The position numbers and the translations under genes are program-made. Shown here piece after piece: positions 58,135 through 63,009 of a DNA stretch of 64,000 bases. The notes beneath the pieces were generated by a model that ran no database searches, was not told where the DNA came from, and saw only the letters and a list, made by a program, of their open reading frames with translations. Position 1 is the first letter of the stretch, and each line of letters begins with the position of its first letter. The stretch spans positions 14,685,629 to 14,749,628 of the forward strand of contig CM046838.1 in assembly GCA_025618425.1 (NCBI GenBank). Reading direction: 5' to 3'. The DNA comes from Heliocidaris tuberculata (lineage: Eukaryota > Echinodermata > Echinoidea > Camarodonta > Echinometridae).

Positions 58135-58252
58135 GCATTATTATCATCATCAGATTTGTTATTCACATGATTATACACTTACCACACAGTGTTCCTGGTA
58201 CGGTGAGATACAGCATGACTGAAATAACGGTGAAGTAGATAAACGCGTGCAT
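20435..58252 (-). CDS. Compact YWTD-propeller/EGF type I membrane receptor (LRP-like), nine exons, 459 aa
   Basis: CDS is the minus-strand join of 58183-58252, 55797-56060, 51808-51985, 40761-40888, 39876-40130, 38135-38257, 28464-28577, 20904-21000 and 20435-20585. All introns are GT-AG; junction phases are 1,1,2,1,1,1,1,2 and agree on both sides; total 1380 nt. Domains: signal peptide 1-23; six-bladed YWTD propeller about 26-298 (YWTD at 80-83 and 126-129, YWAD at 174-177, YFTE at 218-221, degenerate first and last blades); EGF-like 302-338 with six Cys; calcium-binding-type EGF 340-375 starting DIDEC; TM about 383-409; RQRRR stop-transfer at 411-415; tail to 459. Sequons include N108 and N264. 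The propeller-then-EGF order is that of LRP5/6, LDLR and EGF precursor, but there is one propeller and there are no LDL-A modules. The likely role is a cell-surface ligand-binding receptor; the ligand is unknown. Introns 2, 3, 6 and 7 hold most of the mobile elements. Further phase-1 modules could have been missed, but the parts joined here already form a closed frame. Confidence 0.9.
20904..21000 (-). CDS. Receptor exon 8: transmembrane segment
   Basis: The acceptor is ttattatttgcag and the donor gtatgt. It is 97 nt, phase 1 to 2. After KISDPM it encodes an uncharged stretch of about 26 residues (383-409) rich in L, I, V, A and T, ending VYR. The Ty3/gypsy element starts only 128 bp upstream of this exon in gene orientation (5' LTR at 21128). 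Confidence 0.9.
21128..21306 (+). repeat. 5' LTR of the Ty3/gypsy element
   Basis: 179 bp, TG...CA ends, identical to the 3' copy. An AATAAA occurs at 21221-21226, probably the poly(A) signal of the transcript. Confidence 0.95.
21311..21328 (+). other. Primer-binding site of the Ty3/gypsy element
   Basis: Four bases after the 5' LTR the sequence reads TGGCGACGGAGACGGG, complementary in its first 8 nt to a tRNA 3' end of type CGTCGCCA as in some tRNA-Ser. The exact primer tRNA needs a comparison with host tRNAs. Confidence 0.6.
21362..21527 (+). pseudogene. Disrupted Gag N-terminal segment of the Ty3/gypsy element
   Basis: A plausible Gag ATG at 21362 (frame of the long pol ORF) meets TAA at 21389-21391 after nine codons. 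From there to about 21488 the Gag-like reading ([21 protein letters not shown]) is in the next frame, and it then returns to the original frame near 21488. Two opposite one-base shifts about 100 bp apart would explain this. No slippery heptamer is seen at the second shift. Either these are real lesions or consensus errors. Confidence 0.65.
21491..25639 (+). CDS. Gag-Pol polyprotein of the Ty3/gypsy element, 1382-aa open frame lacking the Gag N-terminus
   Basis: Order of domains: rest of Gag capsid (about 1-160); two zinc knuckles, CX2CX3HX4C and CX2CX4HX4C (about 197-229); protease with DTGS near 336; reverse transcriptase with YLDD near 625; RNase H with ATDAS near 772; integrase with an HHCC zinc region (about 993-1032) and D, D and E in IDFAGP, SDNGS and AERF (about 1056, 1111, 1147); GPLSYTV, a GPY/F-like module, near 1270; no chromodomain. 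All catalytic residues seen are present. The enzymes copy the element RNA and insert the DNA. The frame starts inside Gag: sequence typical of the Gag N-terminus lies just upstream in another frame, so the ATG at 21491 is internal to the ancestral gene. The frame is otherwise open for 4.1 kb. Confidence 0.93.
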   Translation: MHVPEDDDDAALKDNNTRVVATLLNAIGAHYYGVVRDLVSPAKPSEKTYSELKGVLRKHLKRTPVTVAERRKFLRRDQGEIESINDYVVNLKHLSLNCNYGDKLDENLRDRFISGLRSESTSLKLMEKASENPAMTFQAAVDFALARDVAAGEARAMRASTGTQRGPGPREVQVHSVKDKRKGSKPDNRATNRQKPCFRCGNQHSPDVCWFKNTKCRRCSKIGHIERKCRSAQNSQTQKTGKQDSKMSKLKHATGKHGNKQVGKVDETKETRSNRGRHSKRDTDTESESDYDDRTDATDEYACFSLSMQCNSSSKQIGPIIAPVEVEGIMVDMEVDTGSCVTMAPMSLYTEKLSHLPLKRTNKVFEGFIGENAKANGKVEVNVRYGSYRGKRTLYIVGGTKHILFGRDWIAHIPLRWDSLVRVKGNRSRSGDEKVSVLRISEQIVKKHEKLFDSTLGKLTLTKASVTVKEGAVPVRTKPHKVPYALKAGVEQELERLQKCGVLTPIEHSEWSTGVVPVPKKDGTVRLCGNYKSTVNPVLSPVAPPNINVDDILSSLSGGVTFSKLDLAHAYNQMELDEQSKQYLVLSTHKGLFRQNRLVYGITTAPAIWQNAIDQVLQGLPGVQVYLDDILVTGRSQEEHMKNLDAVLTRLEERGLKLKKEKCEFVRESVEFLGHRIDAQGVHKQDGKVAQIEKIARPTNISELRSYLGMLNYYRKYIPNLAHEIAPLTGLLEKKEKFEWSDEAEHAFMHSKELLRESGCLMHYNPELPVSVATDASPIGVGAVLSHILPDGEERPIQFASRALSKTERKYPQIEREVLAIVFALKKFYMFLYGRKFVLITDNKPLSALLGPHRGLPVLAAERMQRWAMYLAGFDYEIRHRKSQANANADCLSRLPDASEKPEKREPMVTVLHTEILPCAREEIRSHTRKDPQLSKVMRYTLDGWPNHLSEDEGELKPFYERRHEITLEKGVLMWGMRIIVPPKLRGPVLTELHEGHIGVVKMKGVARSYVWWPQIDRQIEECAKGCESCQVIQNNPGQEPLHPWVPASKPFERIHIDFAGPFEGITYLVLVDAYSKWPEVFIMQSITTEATIAKLRNAFSRYGLPQILVSDNGSQFTSEEFQRFMKMNGIKHRCSAPYHPSTNGQAERFVQTLKQAMRAARKDSGPIQAKLDRFLLAYRNAIHAVTRESPATLFLGRSLRMRLDNIRPNVETCYKDQLFKQTHNRDRRRKVGQLREFSEGDPVLVRNYLGKQKWVFGTIVSRDGPLSYTVQVESGKWKRHIEQIRSRVGSEEKLGQSQGDRLDFVLEETLSSPDQFTSQRDTLVSPKQSDPSAPTQESPEEELERQESEEKEEREKGSGNESPKVLRRSKRKVKPPDRLSL
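25640..26515 (+). other. Untranslated 3' region of the Ty3/gypsy element
   Basis: AT-rich, no frame of note, and no env-like protein. It includes a run of about 15 A at 25874-25888 and ends with the purine tract before the LTR. Confidence 0.7.
26516..26694 (+). repeat. 3' LTR of the Ty3/gypsy element
   Basis: 179 bp, identical to the 5' LTR, with AATAAA at 26609-26614. It is preceded by the purine tract AGGGGAGAG at 26506-26514, the likely plus-strand primer, and followed by the target duplication ATTCT. Confidence 0.95.
27096..27122. mobile_element. Minimal MITE family A derivative, about 27 bp
   Basis: TTAA, then AGGGTTGGATTAAGGTTGG and ATTTCCCT, then TTAA. Only the two termini remain, overlapping, with target-like TTAA on each side. 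It could be an extreme internal deletion or a leftover of imperfect excision. Confidence 0.55.
27325..28325. mobile_element. GC-rich inverted-repeat element packed with TTCGCGAA-like motifs
   Basis: 27331-27400 and 28250-28320 are inverted copies (GCGAACGATTCG, AAAAAATGG, AAGTCCAACATT). Between them the motifs TTCGCGAA, GTTCGTGAA and GAATAGTTCG recur in both orientations. It lies in intron 7, about 140 bp from EGF exon 7. The long minus frame within it is a by-product of base composition. Confidence 0.68.
28464..28577 (-). CDS. Receptor exon 7: calcium-binding EGF-like domain 2
   Basis: The acceptor ends ggcgtag and the donor is gtgagc. It is 114 nt, phase 1 to 1. It starts DIDEC, the calcium-binding EGF signature, with cysteines at 344, 349, 355, 364, 366 and 375. 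The consensus Asn/Asp hydroxylation pattern between C3 and C4 is not obvious. The acceptor has a weak pyrimidine tract. Confidence 0.92.
28890..29110. repeat. Decayed DNA-transposon-like repeat
   Basis: AAAAGTGAGTACACCC occurs at about 28899 and again at 29075 in the same direction, with similar sequence near 28878. Such sequences are found at the ends of Tc1/mariner-type elements, but no complete termini or transposase are visible. Confidence 0.35.
29560..30640 (-). pseudogene. LINE reverse transcriptase fragment, minus strand
   Basis: Reading on the minus strand from about 30600: [48 protein letters not shown], then in another frame [14 protein letters not shown] (motif A), [19 protein letters not shown] (motif B) and FAYDTN (motif C), then [11 protein letters not shown] and [12 protein letters not shown] tail sequence. 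The motif C catalytic Asp is Tyr here, and frames are broken, so it is dead. It lies in intron 6 in the sense of the receptor gene. Confidence 0.88.
31140..31535. repeat. Degenerate minisatellite
   Basis: About a dozen diverged copies of a roughly 35-bp unit with GGGGCACTTATCAGAAG and GGAAAGG. Units alternate CACTTAT and CACATAT. It lies in intron 6 of the receptor gene. Confidence 0.7.
32035..32610. mobile_element. GC-rich element packed with GAGACGTC/GCGGCGAC motifs
   Basis: GGAGACG, CGTCTCC and GCGGCGAC recur many times in both orientations in two clusters (32035-32260 and 32400-32585) around an AT-rich centre. Its organisation resembles the 27.3-28.3 kb element with another motif. Probably a non-autonomous DNA transposon; the ends are not exact. 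Confidence 0.55.
33420..33560. repeat. GA-rich low-complexity tract
   Basis: Almost pure purine strand with GAGAGA and AAAAAA blocks. Minus frames through it are low-complexity F/L/S/C strings without meaning. Confidence 0.85.
33784..34503. mobile_element. MITE family B, copy 2, with 238-bp internal tandem duplication
   Basis: Inverse orientation to copy 1, flanked by TTAA (33780-33783, 34504-34507). A 238-bp unit is repeated head to tail (34025-34262 and 34263-34500), so it has two right ends, with only a few differences between the units. It directly precedes the ORF1-carrying LINE. Confidence 0.83.
34833..35660 (+). CDS. LINE ORF1 protein, 275 aa, coiled coil plus RRM-like domain
   Basis: The N-terminus is polar. 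A heptad-rich stretch (about 95-130, ending [10 protein letters not shown]) is followed by [17 protein letters not shown] and DIDRSHRI, the signature of L1-type ORF1 proteins, and then [15 protein letters not shown] and IFIYEDLT. Such proteins trimerize through the coiled coil, bind the element RNA and act as nucleic acid chaperones. The frame is intact from ATG to TAG. Confidence 0.88.
   Translation: MPRPGTRSNRDTSGASEVPRGPEQGTMNSTRLTDEDAGHSTEKSAPGKGISIPPDLLQKSIVEALCAEDTRKKLVDAIVDVIVHNVTQSVYDAVRLDLDRQKEEMTSLTKKVDELNKEIVKLKSSCEIQEQYSRRNCLRFHGIPEDVNENTDNVVRQVVKEKFGIDLAASDIDRSHRITPRQGTTGDGKPRVIIMKFTRYNVRQLIYSNRAKLKGTKIFIYEDLTSHRQSLVNVTNRSPQVLKVYTIDGRVKALKKSTNKWVNITSVNQIDKLDS
35700..36410 (+). 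pseudogene. LINE ORF2 part 1: PHD finger and AP endonuclease N-terminal half
   Basis: The first 55 residues hold a C4HC3 PHD-type finger (CIYC, CVLC, WSHLKC, WICNIC). The endonuclease follows: [11 protein letters not shown], the catalytic Glu in [16 protein letters not shown], and LGIVYRPP. The frame breaks near 36380 by a one-base shift just before the TGDMNC motif. Confidence 0.87.
36382..37434 (+). pseudogene. LINE ORF2 part 2: endonuclease C-terminal half and RT linker
   Basis: It starts ITGDMNCNM, the Asp/Asn endonuclease motif, and reaches GISDHSLIY, the catalytic SDH. A basic linker follows ([18 protein letters not shown]), then [10 protein letters not shown], the entry to the RT. The frame has no proper ATG and is one piece of the broken ORF2. 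It shifts again near 37430. Confidence 0.85.
37428..37890 (+). pseudogene. LINE ORF2 part 3: reverse transcriptase N-terminal part
   Basis: It contains [35 protein letters not shown] and [14 protein letters not shown] (RT motif A). After a shift near 37790 it continues [11 protein letters not shown] to about 37890 and then loses similarity. Motif C and everything after it are missing, replaced by a poly(G) tract and unrelated sequence. Confidence 0.85.
38135..38257 (-). CDS. Receptor exon 6: EGF-like domain 1
   Basis: The acceptor is actcttccaatccag and the donor a consensus gtgagt. It is 123 nt, phase 1 to 1. It encodes ERDCSS and then six cysteines at 302, 308, 314, 327, 329 and 338 with EGF spacing. 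In LRP-type proteins an EGF module directly after a YWTD propeller packs against it, so the position is as expected. Confidence 0.93.
38474..38655. repeat. Short inverted repeat next to EGF exon 6
   Basis: 38474-38515 (AAAAATTATTTTCG, CTCAAGGCAATTTCAA) pairs with 38605-38655 (TTGAAATTGCCCTTGAG, AAACTACTT-like inverse). It is about 180 bp and looks like a small MITE. Confidence 0.5.
38898..38944. repeat. (AT)n microsatellite
   Basis: A nearly pure run of AT dinucleotides of about 45 bp in intron 5. Confidence 0.95.
39876..40130 (-). CDS. Receptor exon 5: propeller blades 5 and 6
   Basis: The acceptor is gtttccgttcag and the donor gtactg. It is 255 nt, phase 1 to 1. It encodes [12 protein letters not shown] (blade 5) and a degenerate closing blade around [10 protein letters not shown] with a sequon at N264. 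It ends NPTAIHIYA, matching the usual exit from a propeller into an EGF module. The reading frame stays open upstream of the acceptor, but the splice fits both the phase and the blade spacing. Confidence 0.9.
40761..40888 (-). CDS. Receptor exon 4: propeller blade 4
   Basis: The acceptor is ttatttctgttgacag and the donor gtcagc. It is 128 nt, phase 2 to 1. It encodes [14 protein letters not shown] and ends [10 protein letters not shown], the conserved lead-in to the next blade. The Asp of YWAD is kept, with A in place of T. Confidence 0.92.
42421..44652. repeat. Outer inverted repeat around foldback copy 2
   Basis: 42421-42583 pairs with 44491-44652 in inverse orientation (landmarks AGGAGTGTTCCTACACTTAT and AACATTAAAGGCAAAA). 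The left arm touches the foldback directly, while about 370 bp separate it on the right, so the right side has an extra insert. That insert is itself bordered by short inverted ACAAGGGTCAT. Confidence 0.7.
42586..44120. mobile_element. Large foldback element, copy 2, 1.5 kb
   Basis: Same family as 17337-18741: starts GGAGCCTGTGCCGAAATAGT and ends with an inverted copy, with the same arm landmarks (GGGTCGATTT, TTTGGTGCATA, TTTCCGTCGGGATGGG) and a similar centre near 43330. The arms have diverged. It lies in intron 3 of the receptor gene inside a wider inverted repeat. Confidence 0.8.
44665..44990 (+). mobile_element. tRNA-derived SINE with (ATT)n tail
   Basis: A box TTGGCTCAGTCAGTAGAGTG at 44672-44691 and B box GGTTCGAACCCC at 44718-44729 form a tRNA-like head with CCTCACAACC where an anticodon loop would be. 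A body of about 180 bp and an ATT microsatellite from 44914 to 44978 follow. It does not fold as a full tRNA and has the trailing body, so it is a SINE. Located in intron 3 of the receptor gene. Confidence 0.8.
47680..48510. repeat. Diverged direct repeats in intron 3
   Basis: 47815-47970 and 48355-48500 share GTGAACGGAAACAAGGCAAT, CATTGCAATAATAC and TTTTAGGGATATATTATT. Parts of the same family (AACAAGAACAGAG, TTGACGT) also occur at 46895-46930 and 47700-47735. Confidence 0.6.
49096..49430. mobile_element. MITE family A, copy 3, 335 bp, internally deleted
   Basis: Same termini as copy 2 and TTAA on both sides (49092-49095 and 49431-49434). It matches copy 2 from the left for about 290 bp and then jumps to the last 50 bp. 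It lies in intron 3 of the receptor gene. Confidence 0.85.
49564..49844. mobile_element. Multi-hairpin element, copy 1, 8-bp target duplication
   Basis: TTCTTAAC occurs on both sides (49556-49563 and 49845-49852). The element starts GGGGTAACC and ends GGACCCG. It is made of many copies of CATAAGGACCGCTATTCAT and its inverse. An 8-bp duplication fits hAT-type insertion. Confidence 0.72.
51035..51190 (-). mobile_element. Probable tRNA-derived SINE, minus strand
   Basis: On the minus strand, TAATTCAGCTAACTGTGG resembles an A box and GGTTCGAGACT a B box, followed by CGGATGGTGACGTTAAAGG and GGTCCC, a typical SINE body. It begins beside a long poly(C) run at 51207-51224. Confidence 0.5.
51808..51985 (-). 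CDS. Receptor exon 3: propeller blade 3
   Basis: The acceptor is ctccactatccag and the donor gtagag. It is 178 nt, phase 1 to 2. It encodes [15 protein letters not shown] and [11 protein letters not shown], an LDL-receptor class B repeat. The frame would hit a stop one base past the donor. Using the phase-2 donor joins PKAIVV...KR directly to KLYWAD in exon 4, exactly the spacing expected between blades. Confidence 0.9.
53030..53735 (-). mobile_element. 5'-truncated LINE tail, copy 1
   Basis: The minus-strand frame 53357-53713 encodes [25 protein letters not shown] and [13 protein letters not shown], the C-terminus of a jockey/CR1-like ORF2. The 3' end on the minus strand is a short AATCA-type repeat (53046-53065). 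ATTGAGTAT flanks both sides, consistent with a target duplication of about 9 bp. Confidence 0.78.
53930..54630 (-). mobile_element. 5'-truncated LINE tail, copy 2 (tandem duplicate)
   Basis: Near identical to copy 1 at an offset of about 897 bp. The frame 54254-54607 differs from copy 1 by a 3-nt deletion and one substitution noticed near the end. Same ends and same flanks, so it arose by duplication of the whole unit and not by a second insertion. Confidence 0.8.
55797..56060 (-). CDS. Receptor exon 2: propeller blades 1 and 2
   Basis: The acceptor follows a pyrimidine-rich tctttctccctgcag and the donor is gtaagc. It is 264 nt, phase 1 to 1. It encodes residues 24-111, the start of the beta-propeller (RMFVVES, GIYMAEN) and the first full YWTD motif in the context DFIYWTD. 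It carries one N-glycosylation sequon, NSS at 108-110. Its low-coordinate end is only about 75 bp from the end of a foldback element. Confidence 0.92.
56930..57700. repeat. Two partial tandem copies of the dispersed repeat at 16.9 kb
   Basis: GCGTGTAATACATGTATCCT and GCGCGTAATACATGTATCCT start two diverged copies about 370 bp apart, each followed by CTAGTATC, ATGAATAAATTATTCATAT and a GATAATC landmark. Inverse to 16900-17330. Located in intron 1 of the receptor gene. Confidence 0.6.
58063..58137. repeat. (ATT)n microsatellite in intron 1
   Basis: About 25 ATT units, 45 bp past the donor of the signal-peptide exon in gene orientation. Confidence 0.95.
58183..58252 (-). CDS. Receptor exon 1: start codon and signal peptide
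   Basis: Encodes 23 residues beginning MHAFIYF, with a hydrophobic core and a PGTLC end typical of a secretory signal. An in-frame TAA lies two codons upstream of the ATG, and the -3 base is A, which supports this start. The donor is gtaagtg, leaving phase 1. The 3.8-kb or larger separation of a signal exon from the ectodomain is usual for receptor genes. Confidence 0.88.
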
Positions 58253-59440
58253 TGTTTAAGGTCTGAATCTTCCTTAGTATTTTCAGAACAAAAGTGACAG
58301 TGACTATCTCACTCTAGTCTAGCCCCGTTTATTTGAACACAAGGAGTGATTATAGCGCCAATATAAATTCATAACAATGTTTATAATAAAGTGTCCATTA
58401 TGCGATGTCATTGAAAAAGGAACACAAAATATCAAACCAAATCGATTACGCAATCTCCTTTTGAAACGTTCTCAACGGCCCAAGTCTAACTCCTTTTATT
58501 CAAGCATTGTTGCGACATTATGTACCAATTACCAATGCGTCAAATAATGTAGGCCCTAACAATATCCCTTTGTAAATACGCGACCGTCTTCCTCTAAACT
58601 GCATATAGTAAAAATTGGGTCATAGGTGAATTCTCAATTTCGAAGTTTATCAATACATCCTTATCCCGTCAACATGATAAAATGAAAGAATGAAGAAAAA
58701 ATAGTAATACCAACTCCTAACCCAAGGATTTCCCGTGGGATAGGTTTGGGGATGGCATGCCATAACACACACATCTACCCACTTACACACACCCATACAT
58801 ACACACAGACGACATTTTAAAACATTTTGTTGACAACACCATAATTGTTGTCATCATTAGTAGACATTTCTTAGTAGTATGAAAGTTTGAAAATCTGAAA
58901 GCAGCCGCCCTCCCCAAATCCCGTTGGTCTACCAGCGCCCCTACTGAGTTGAATTTATATAGTCACAATGAAAAGAAATCATAACTCCTGATTGATGATC
59001 CGAATCGAAGTGACCAACATTTTTTCAGTCCGCATGTCATTCAAAAACATGAAAGATGACGTAGCAATCAAAATCACATATTTCCTTCCGATCAGGGAAA
59101 ATTTTTGAAAATCCGATAAAGGATATGAAGGATTATTGGGTGTGTAGCTTCCTTTTAGAGCTGCTAATGGATTTCCTATTTTACAAAGTGATCGATCAAA
59201 CACAAATTGTTAACTCTGTGATTTTCCTTGCGACTACCTCTCATTGTTTTGTAGAAATGAAATCACTGATTTACAGCTTTCTAAAACGCAAATATTTCCT
59301 CATGCCTATGGTCAAGATATAGGTATTCAATTTAAAAGAGATATATTTCTACAACCAAATGGAGGGATTTTTATTTTGTCTATTGTCTATACAAACAAAT
59401 GAGTTAATCAAGCACGCAAATGAAATCACAGAATTGTCAT
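58253..59440. promoter_or_regulatory. Upstream region of the receptor gene
   Basis: In gene orientation, GCTATAATCAC about 95 bp and ATATTGG about 110 bp before the ATG are weak TATA-like and CCAAT-inverse candidates. No CpG-rich block is present. The rest to 59440 is AT-rich and unassigned. The promoter call is tentative. Confidence 0.25.
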
Positions 59441-60350
59441 TTTCATATTTGGATTGATTACAACTTTTAGGATTTATGCAAGAAAAGCATATTTTGGACA
59501 TTTGGAGAAGTAGGCACCCCTTAAAAAGGCAATTTATTTATACTAAAGAACTCTTTTATGCAAAGTAGATTAAATTATTGGATAAAAATGTCTGGGGGAA
59601 ATAGTTATGAAATGTGATATAATGCCATCTATTGCCCTGGATCACCATTCAATATTTATTTGACAAAACAGGAAAAATTTAGGAAAAAAAGAGAGGGTCA
59701 TATTGGAAATTTAATAATAGTCCCTGTGAAAAGGAAGATTATGTAAAACAGATAAAGAAGCAAATTATTGAATTGAAAAATGAATTACAATCTGAAAAGG
59801 TTACTATGGGACTTTATGAAAATGAAGATACGAAGCTTTCCAAAAAAAAAAAATGTCTAAATGATTGGCAATAGAAAGAAGAATGATTAGAACAAATTTA
59901 GAAAAACAAGTACAGGATTTAGAACAGAAGCTAGTGAATGACACTAGTGAGAATATTTTAGATAAATGAGAAAATACACACACACACACAAAAAAAATAA
60001 ATAAATAAGGGAAGTTTATAGTTACGTAAATGAAGGAATTAAGATTCGATCACGAGCCTCGAGGTATGAAAGTGGAGAGAGGGATCCGCGGTATTTTAAT
60101 CAGTTAATGCAAAAAACAAAAAACAAAAACAAAACAAAAACAAAACAAAAACAAAACAAACCCCCCCCCCAAAAAAAAAAGAAAGAAAAGAAGAGCTATT
60201 AAGAAAATTAAAACGTTAGATGGTGTCATTTGTAGTGATGAAAAAAAGATAACTCAAGAAATCAGAAAGTTTTATAATAATTCATACAGCAAAGTAGAGA
60301 GTGAGAATTCAGATGACTGTTATGTTAGTTTCTTCAAGACTTACCGAAAT
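59440..60350 (+). pseudogene. Tx1/L1-like LINE ORF2 fragment, endonuclease end to RT start
   Basis: Reading across several frames: FMQEKHILDIWRSRHPLKRQF, CDIMPSIALDHHSI-like residues (end of the endonuclease), WKFNNSPCEKEDYVKQIKK, RYESGERDPRYFNQLM, IKKIKTLDGVICSDEKKI and IRKFYNNSYSKVESEN. This order is the linker between endonuclease and RT in L1/Tx1 elements. Stops, shifts and an inserted A/C-rich repeat (60105-60190) show it is dead. A hairpin-rich element borders its 3' end. Confidence 0.78.
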
Positions 60351-60358
60351 TAAGATAG

Positions 60359-60606
60359 GGGGGTCCACTCGCTATTCATAAGGACCGCTATTCATAGAAA
60401 ACCGCTATTCATTTAACACGCGTTATGAATAGCGGTCCTTGTGAATATTTATGAATAGTGGTCCTTATGATCGGAAGTCCTTATGAATAGCGAGGTAATT
60501 TGTCTATGGTTTGCTCGCTATGTAAAAGGACCGCGTTATGGATAGCGGTCCTTATGAATAAGTGGTCTTTATGAATAGCGGTCCTTATGACTAGCGAGGT
60601 TACCCC
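60359..60606. mobile_element. Multi-hairpin element, copy 2, inverse orientation
   Basis: Reverse complement of the family at 49564-49844, from GGGGGTCCACTCGC to GCGAGGTTACCCC, with the same repeated CGCTATTCATAAGGACC core. It abuts the end of the Tx1-like LINE fragment. No clear target duplication. Confidence 0.7.
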
Positions 60607-60779
60607 AACAAAGCATTTTTTACTCACTACTTTGGAGTAATGGCGTGGCCATATGATGGTGATTTGGAGGTCCAAAGTTTGATGTATACATAAAGATTAT
60701 GTTGTAACGTCATTAAACCACAACCAACGGCACTTTCGAATTTCATGTTCCTTTTGTGAGTTGTGAGTGTAAATCAGGT

Positions 60780-61015
60780 TGAAATGTTGCGCATCGAACT
60801 ACTTCCTCATTTTTCGGGCAATGCTCATGAAATTTGGCACACACATTTGTCTTGGGATAGAGATGTGCAAGACATATTTTTTTTTCAATGTGTGGCAAAT
60901 GCGTTACCATGGTAACGACATATGGCAATAAAACAGGAAAATATTGCACATCAAACCACTTCCTCATTTTTGAAGCAATGCTCACGAAATTTGGCACACA
61001 CATTGGGGCGGGGGT
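60780..61015. repeat. Two tandem diverged units
   Basis: CTACTTCCTCATTTTT, GCAATGCTCATGAAATTTGG and CACACACATT occur at 60797 and again near 60957, separated by a GTTACCATGGTAAC palindrome. Confidence 0.55.
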
Positions 61016-61299
61016 ATTAATCACCTTCAGTGATATATATTTTTTTTTTTTAATTTTTTTTTTAGTTTATACAATATGTTTTGCTTTCCCCTTTTTTTGT
61101 AGAAGTGATAGTAGTTGTGAAGTATAAGATAACTTGATTTTATTAATTATTTACTGATGATTTCCTGTTAATTTTTACACACACATATAGACACAATGTA
61201 TGTTGATTGTTATGTATTGTTTGATATCATATGGAATCAATGAAAGATTACTGAAAAAAAAAAGATTCATAACCTTCTTTCCTGTTTATCTGTTTTGCC

Positions 61300-62440
61300 T
61301 CAAACCTTCACTAATTATGCTTCTTCATTTATGAAAACAAACTTGATAGCCGGTTATACGCCCGTTTCACTTTTAACGTTCGATGAATCCATTTATATTG
61401 AGCATATTTAGTGCAGATAAGGAAGCCGCAGAAAGTAAGATCATTGAAAAAAAGCCAAACAAATAAATGTACATTGTTAAGAACAGGAAGATTCGCAAAA
61501 TGTTGTTTCCAAGAGTTATGAAAATAAATCCGATAAAGCAGAAGAAAGGTTATAGGGTGTGAAGCTTCCTCATAGAGCTGCTGATTTTTTTTTTTTTTTA
61601 ACAATCGGAATTGCCTCAAACCTTCACTAAATATACTTCTTCTTTTATGAAAACAAACTTGATGCACCCTTTTCCGTTTTATCATTAAATGAAGCCCGTT
61701 TCCGCGATAGCTGATCAGCTGGTAGCTGCAACACTTCCTCCAGACAAACATGCTGAGAAGGTCATCTTGAGAGTTGAGATTGTTCTATTTCCCTCGTCAA
61801 GGGGAGGGGGCATGGTACAGATTTTGTATCACCTCAGGCCCCTCAACGTAGTAAATATTAAATATATATCAAATACCATCTTATAGTCAAAATTCCTGTC
61901 GTCTTATGTCACAGGTATCAAGCCACCTTTCCTGGGTCTGCGAACCCGGAACTCAACTTGTGGGTGCTTAACTTTATAATCATATCAATGAAGAAATATG
62001 TGTATTAAAACAAACATAGCGGAAAGTTAATAAAAGACAGAATGTTTTACTGTTGATTCCAGATCAAAGTTTTCTAGACCTACTTGTAATTATTGCAGCT
62101 CTTACAAGAATAACCTGCGCTTATTTGGTGGTCTGTCTGAAACGACAGATCACCACTTAATTTCATCTGAATCTTCGTTATCAATATATTTATTTCATTT
62201 GGGGGGTGTCATCAATACTCAAAATCGGCAATGTCATTTTTAGGTCATTACACGGGGCACGTGAACCGTTTACAACGCTACAACAGCTGAACCAGGGAAA
62301 AGTAACTTACGTTACCCTGGCTGAACCACTTCCTCCAGACATACATACCAAGGAGGTGATCTTGAGACTGTTCTATTCCCATCGTCAGGGGGCATGGTAA
62401 TAGTTTTGGATCACCTCGGGACCCTCGAAGCAGCAGCTTT
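61300..62440. repeat. Interspersed direct repeats upstream of the receptor gene
   Basis: CCTCAAACCTTCACTAA with ATGAAAACAAACTTGAT occurs near 61300 and 61615. CACTTCCTCCAGACA, GATCTTGAGA-like and GGGGGCATGGTA occur near 61732 and 62325. These are probably decayed copies of one element; no coding frame is convincing. Confidence 0.45.
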
Positions 62441-62489
62441 TTATGATATCAACTACAATATCACAGTCAGAGGGATCAAATTTTGATTT

Positions 62490-62720
62490 CAAAGTCTTTT
62501 CCAGTAATCCCCATATATATATATATCTTTCCACTCTGCATTTTGAAGCTTAACTAAACTAAATTTTTCAATTACCCTCTGCCATAAGGCTTTCACATCA
62601 TCGCAATCCCAAAATATTTGTTCCTAGGATTCTAAATTTTTCTTACAGAAGGAACAGTAATTATTTTCAACAAAAGCAAATTAAAAGAGATGTTCTTTTG
62701 TATATTTATTCAAACATATT
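62490..62720 (-). pseudogene. Tx1/L1-like LINE C-terminal zinc region fragment
   Basis: The minus strand reads KEHLF, FAFVENNYCSFCKKNLES, a stop, then EQIFWDCDDVKALW, the same Cys-rich region as at 3470-4300 but a separate, diverged copy with in-frame stops. Confidence 0.7.
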
Positions 62721-63009
62721 TACTCAGGATGACAAGATCAGTTAAAAACTGTTTTTCACCATGGTCCTGACAATAAAAAGCATGAATATTAAAAAGCATG
62801 AATTTTAAAAGAATCTAGCAGAAGGGATATATACATATATACATTAAAAAAACATAACAATAAGTATTCAAGATTTATAATATTGCGTAGAAAAATACGG
62901 TAATGAGGATTAAGAAATATTCTATATATGTACAAGTCAGACTGTAATGAAAAATAACGAACTAAAACAAACTGGATCAATAATTAAAATATAGTCAAGT
63001 AAGAAATGT

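Larger units (their letters stand above)
56061..58182 (-). other. Receptor intron 1, 2.1 kb
   Basis: Contains a purine-rich stretch near 56070-56220, the two partial dispersed repeats and an ATT microsatellite. No further exon with a YWTD or EGF pattern was seen. Confidence 0.7.

Noticed and set aside
61329..61751. 140-codon minus-strand frame
   Set aside because: Overlaps decayed direct repeats, no recognisable domain, no splice support.
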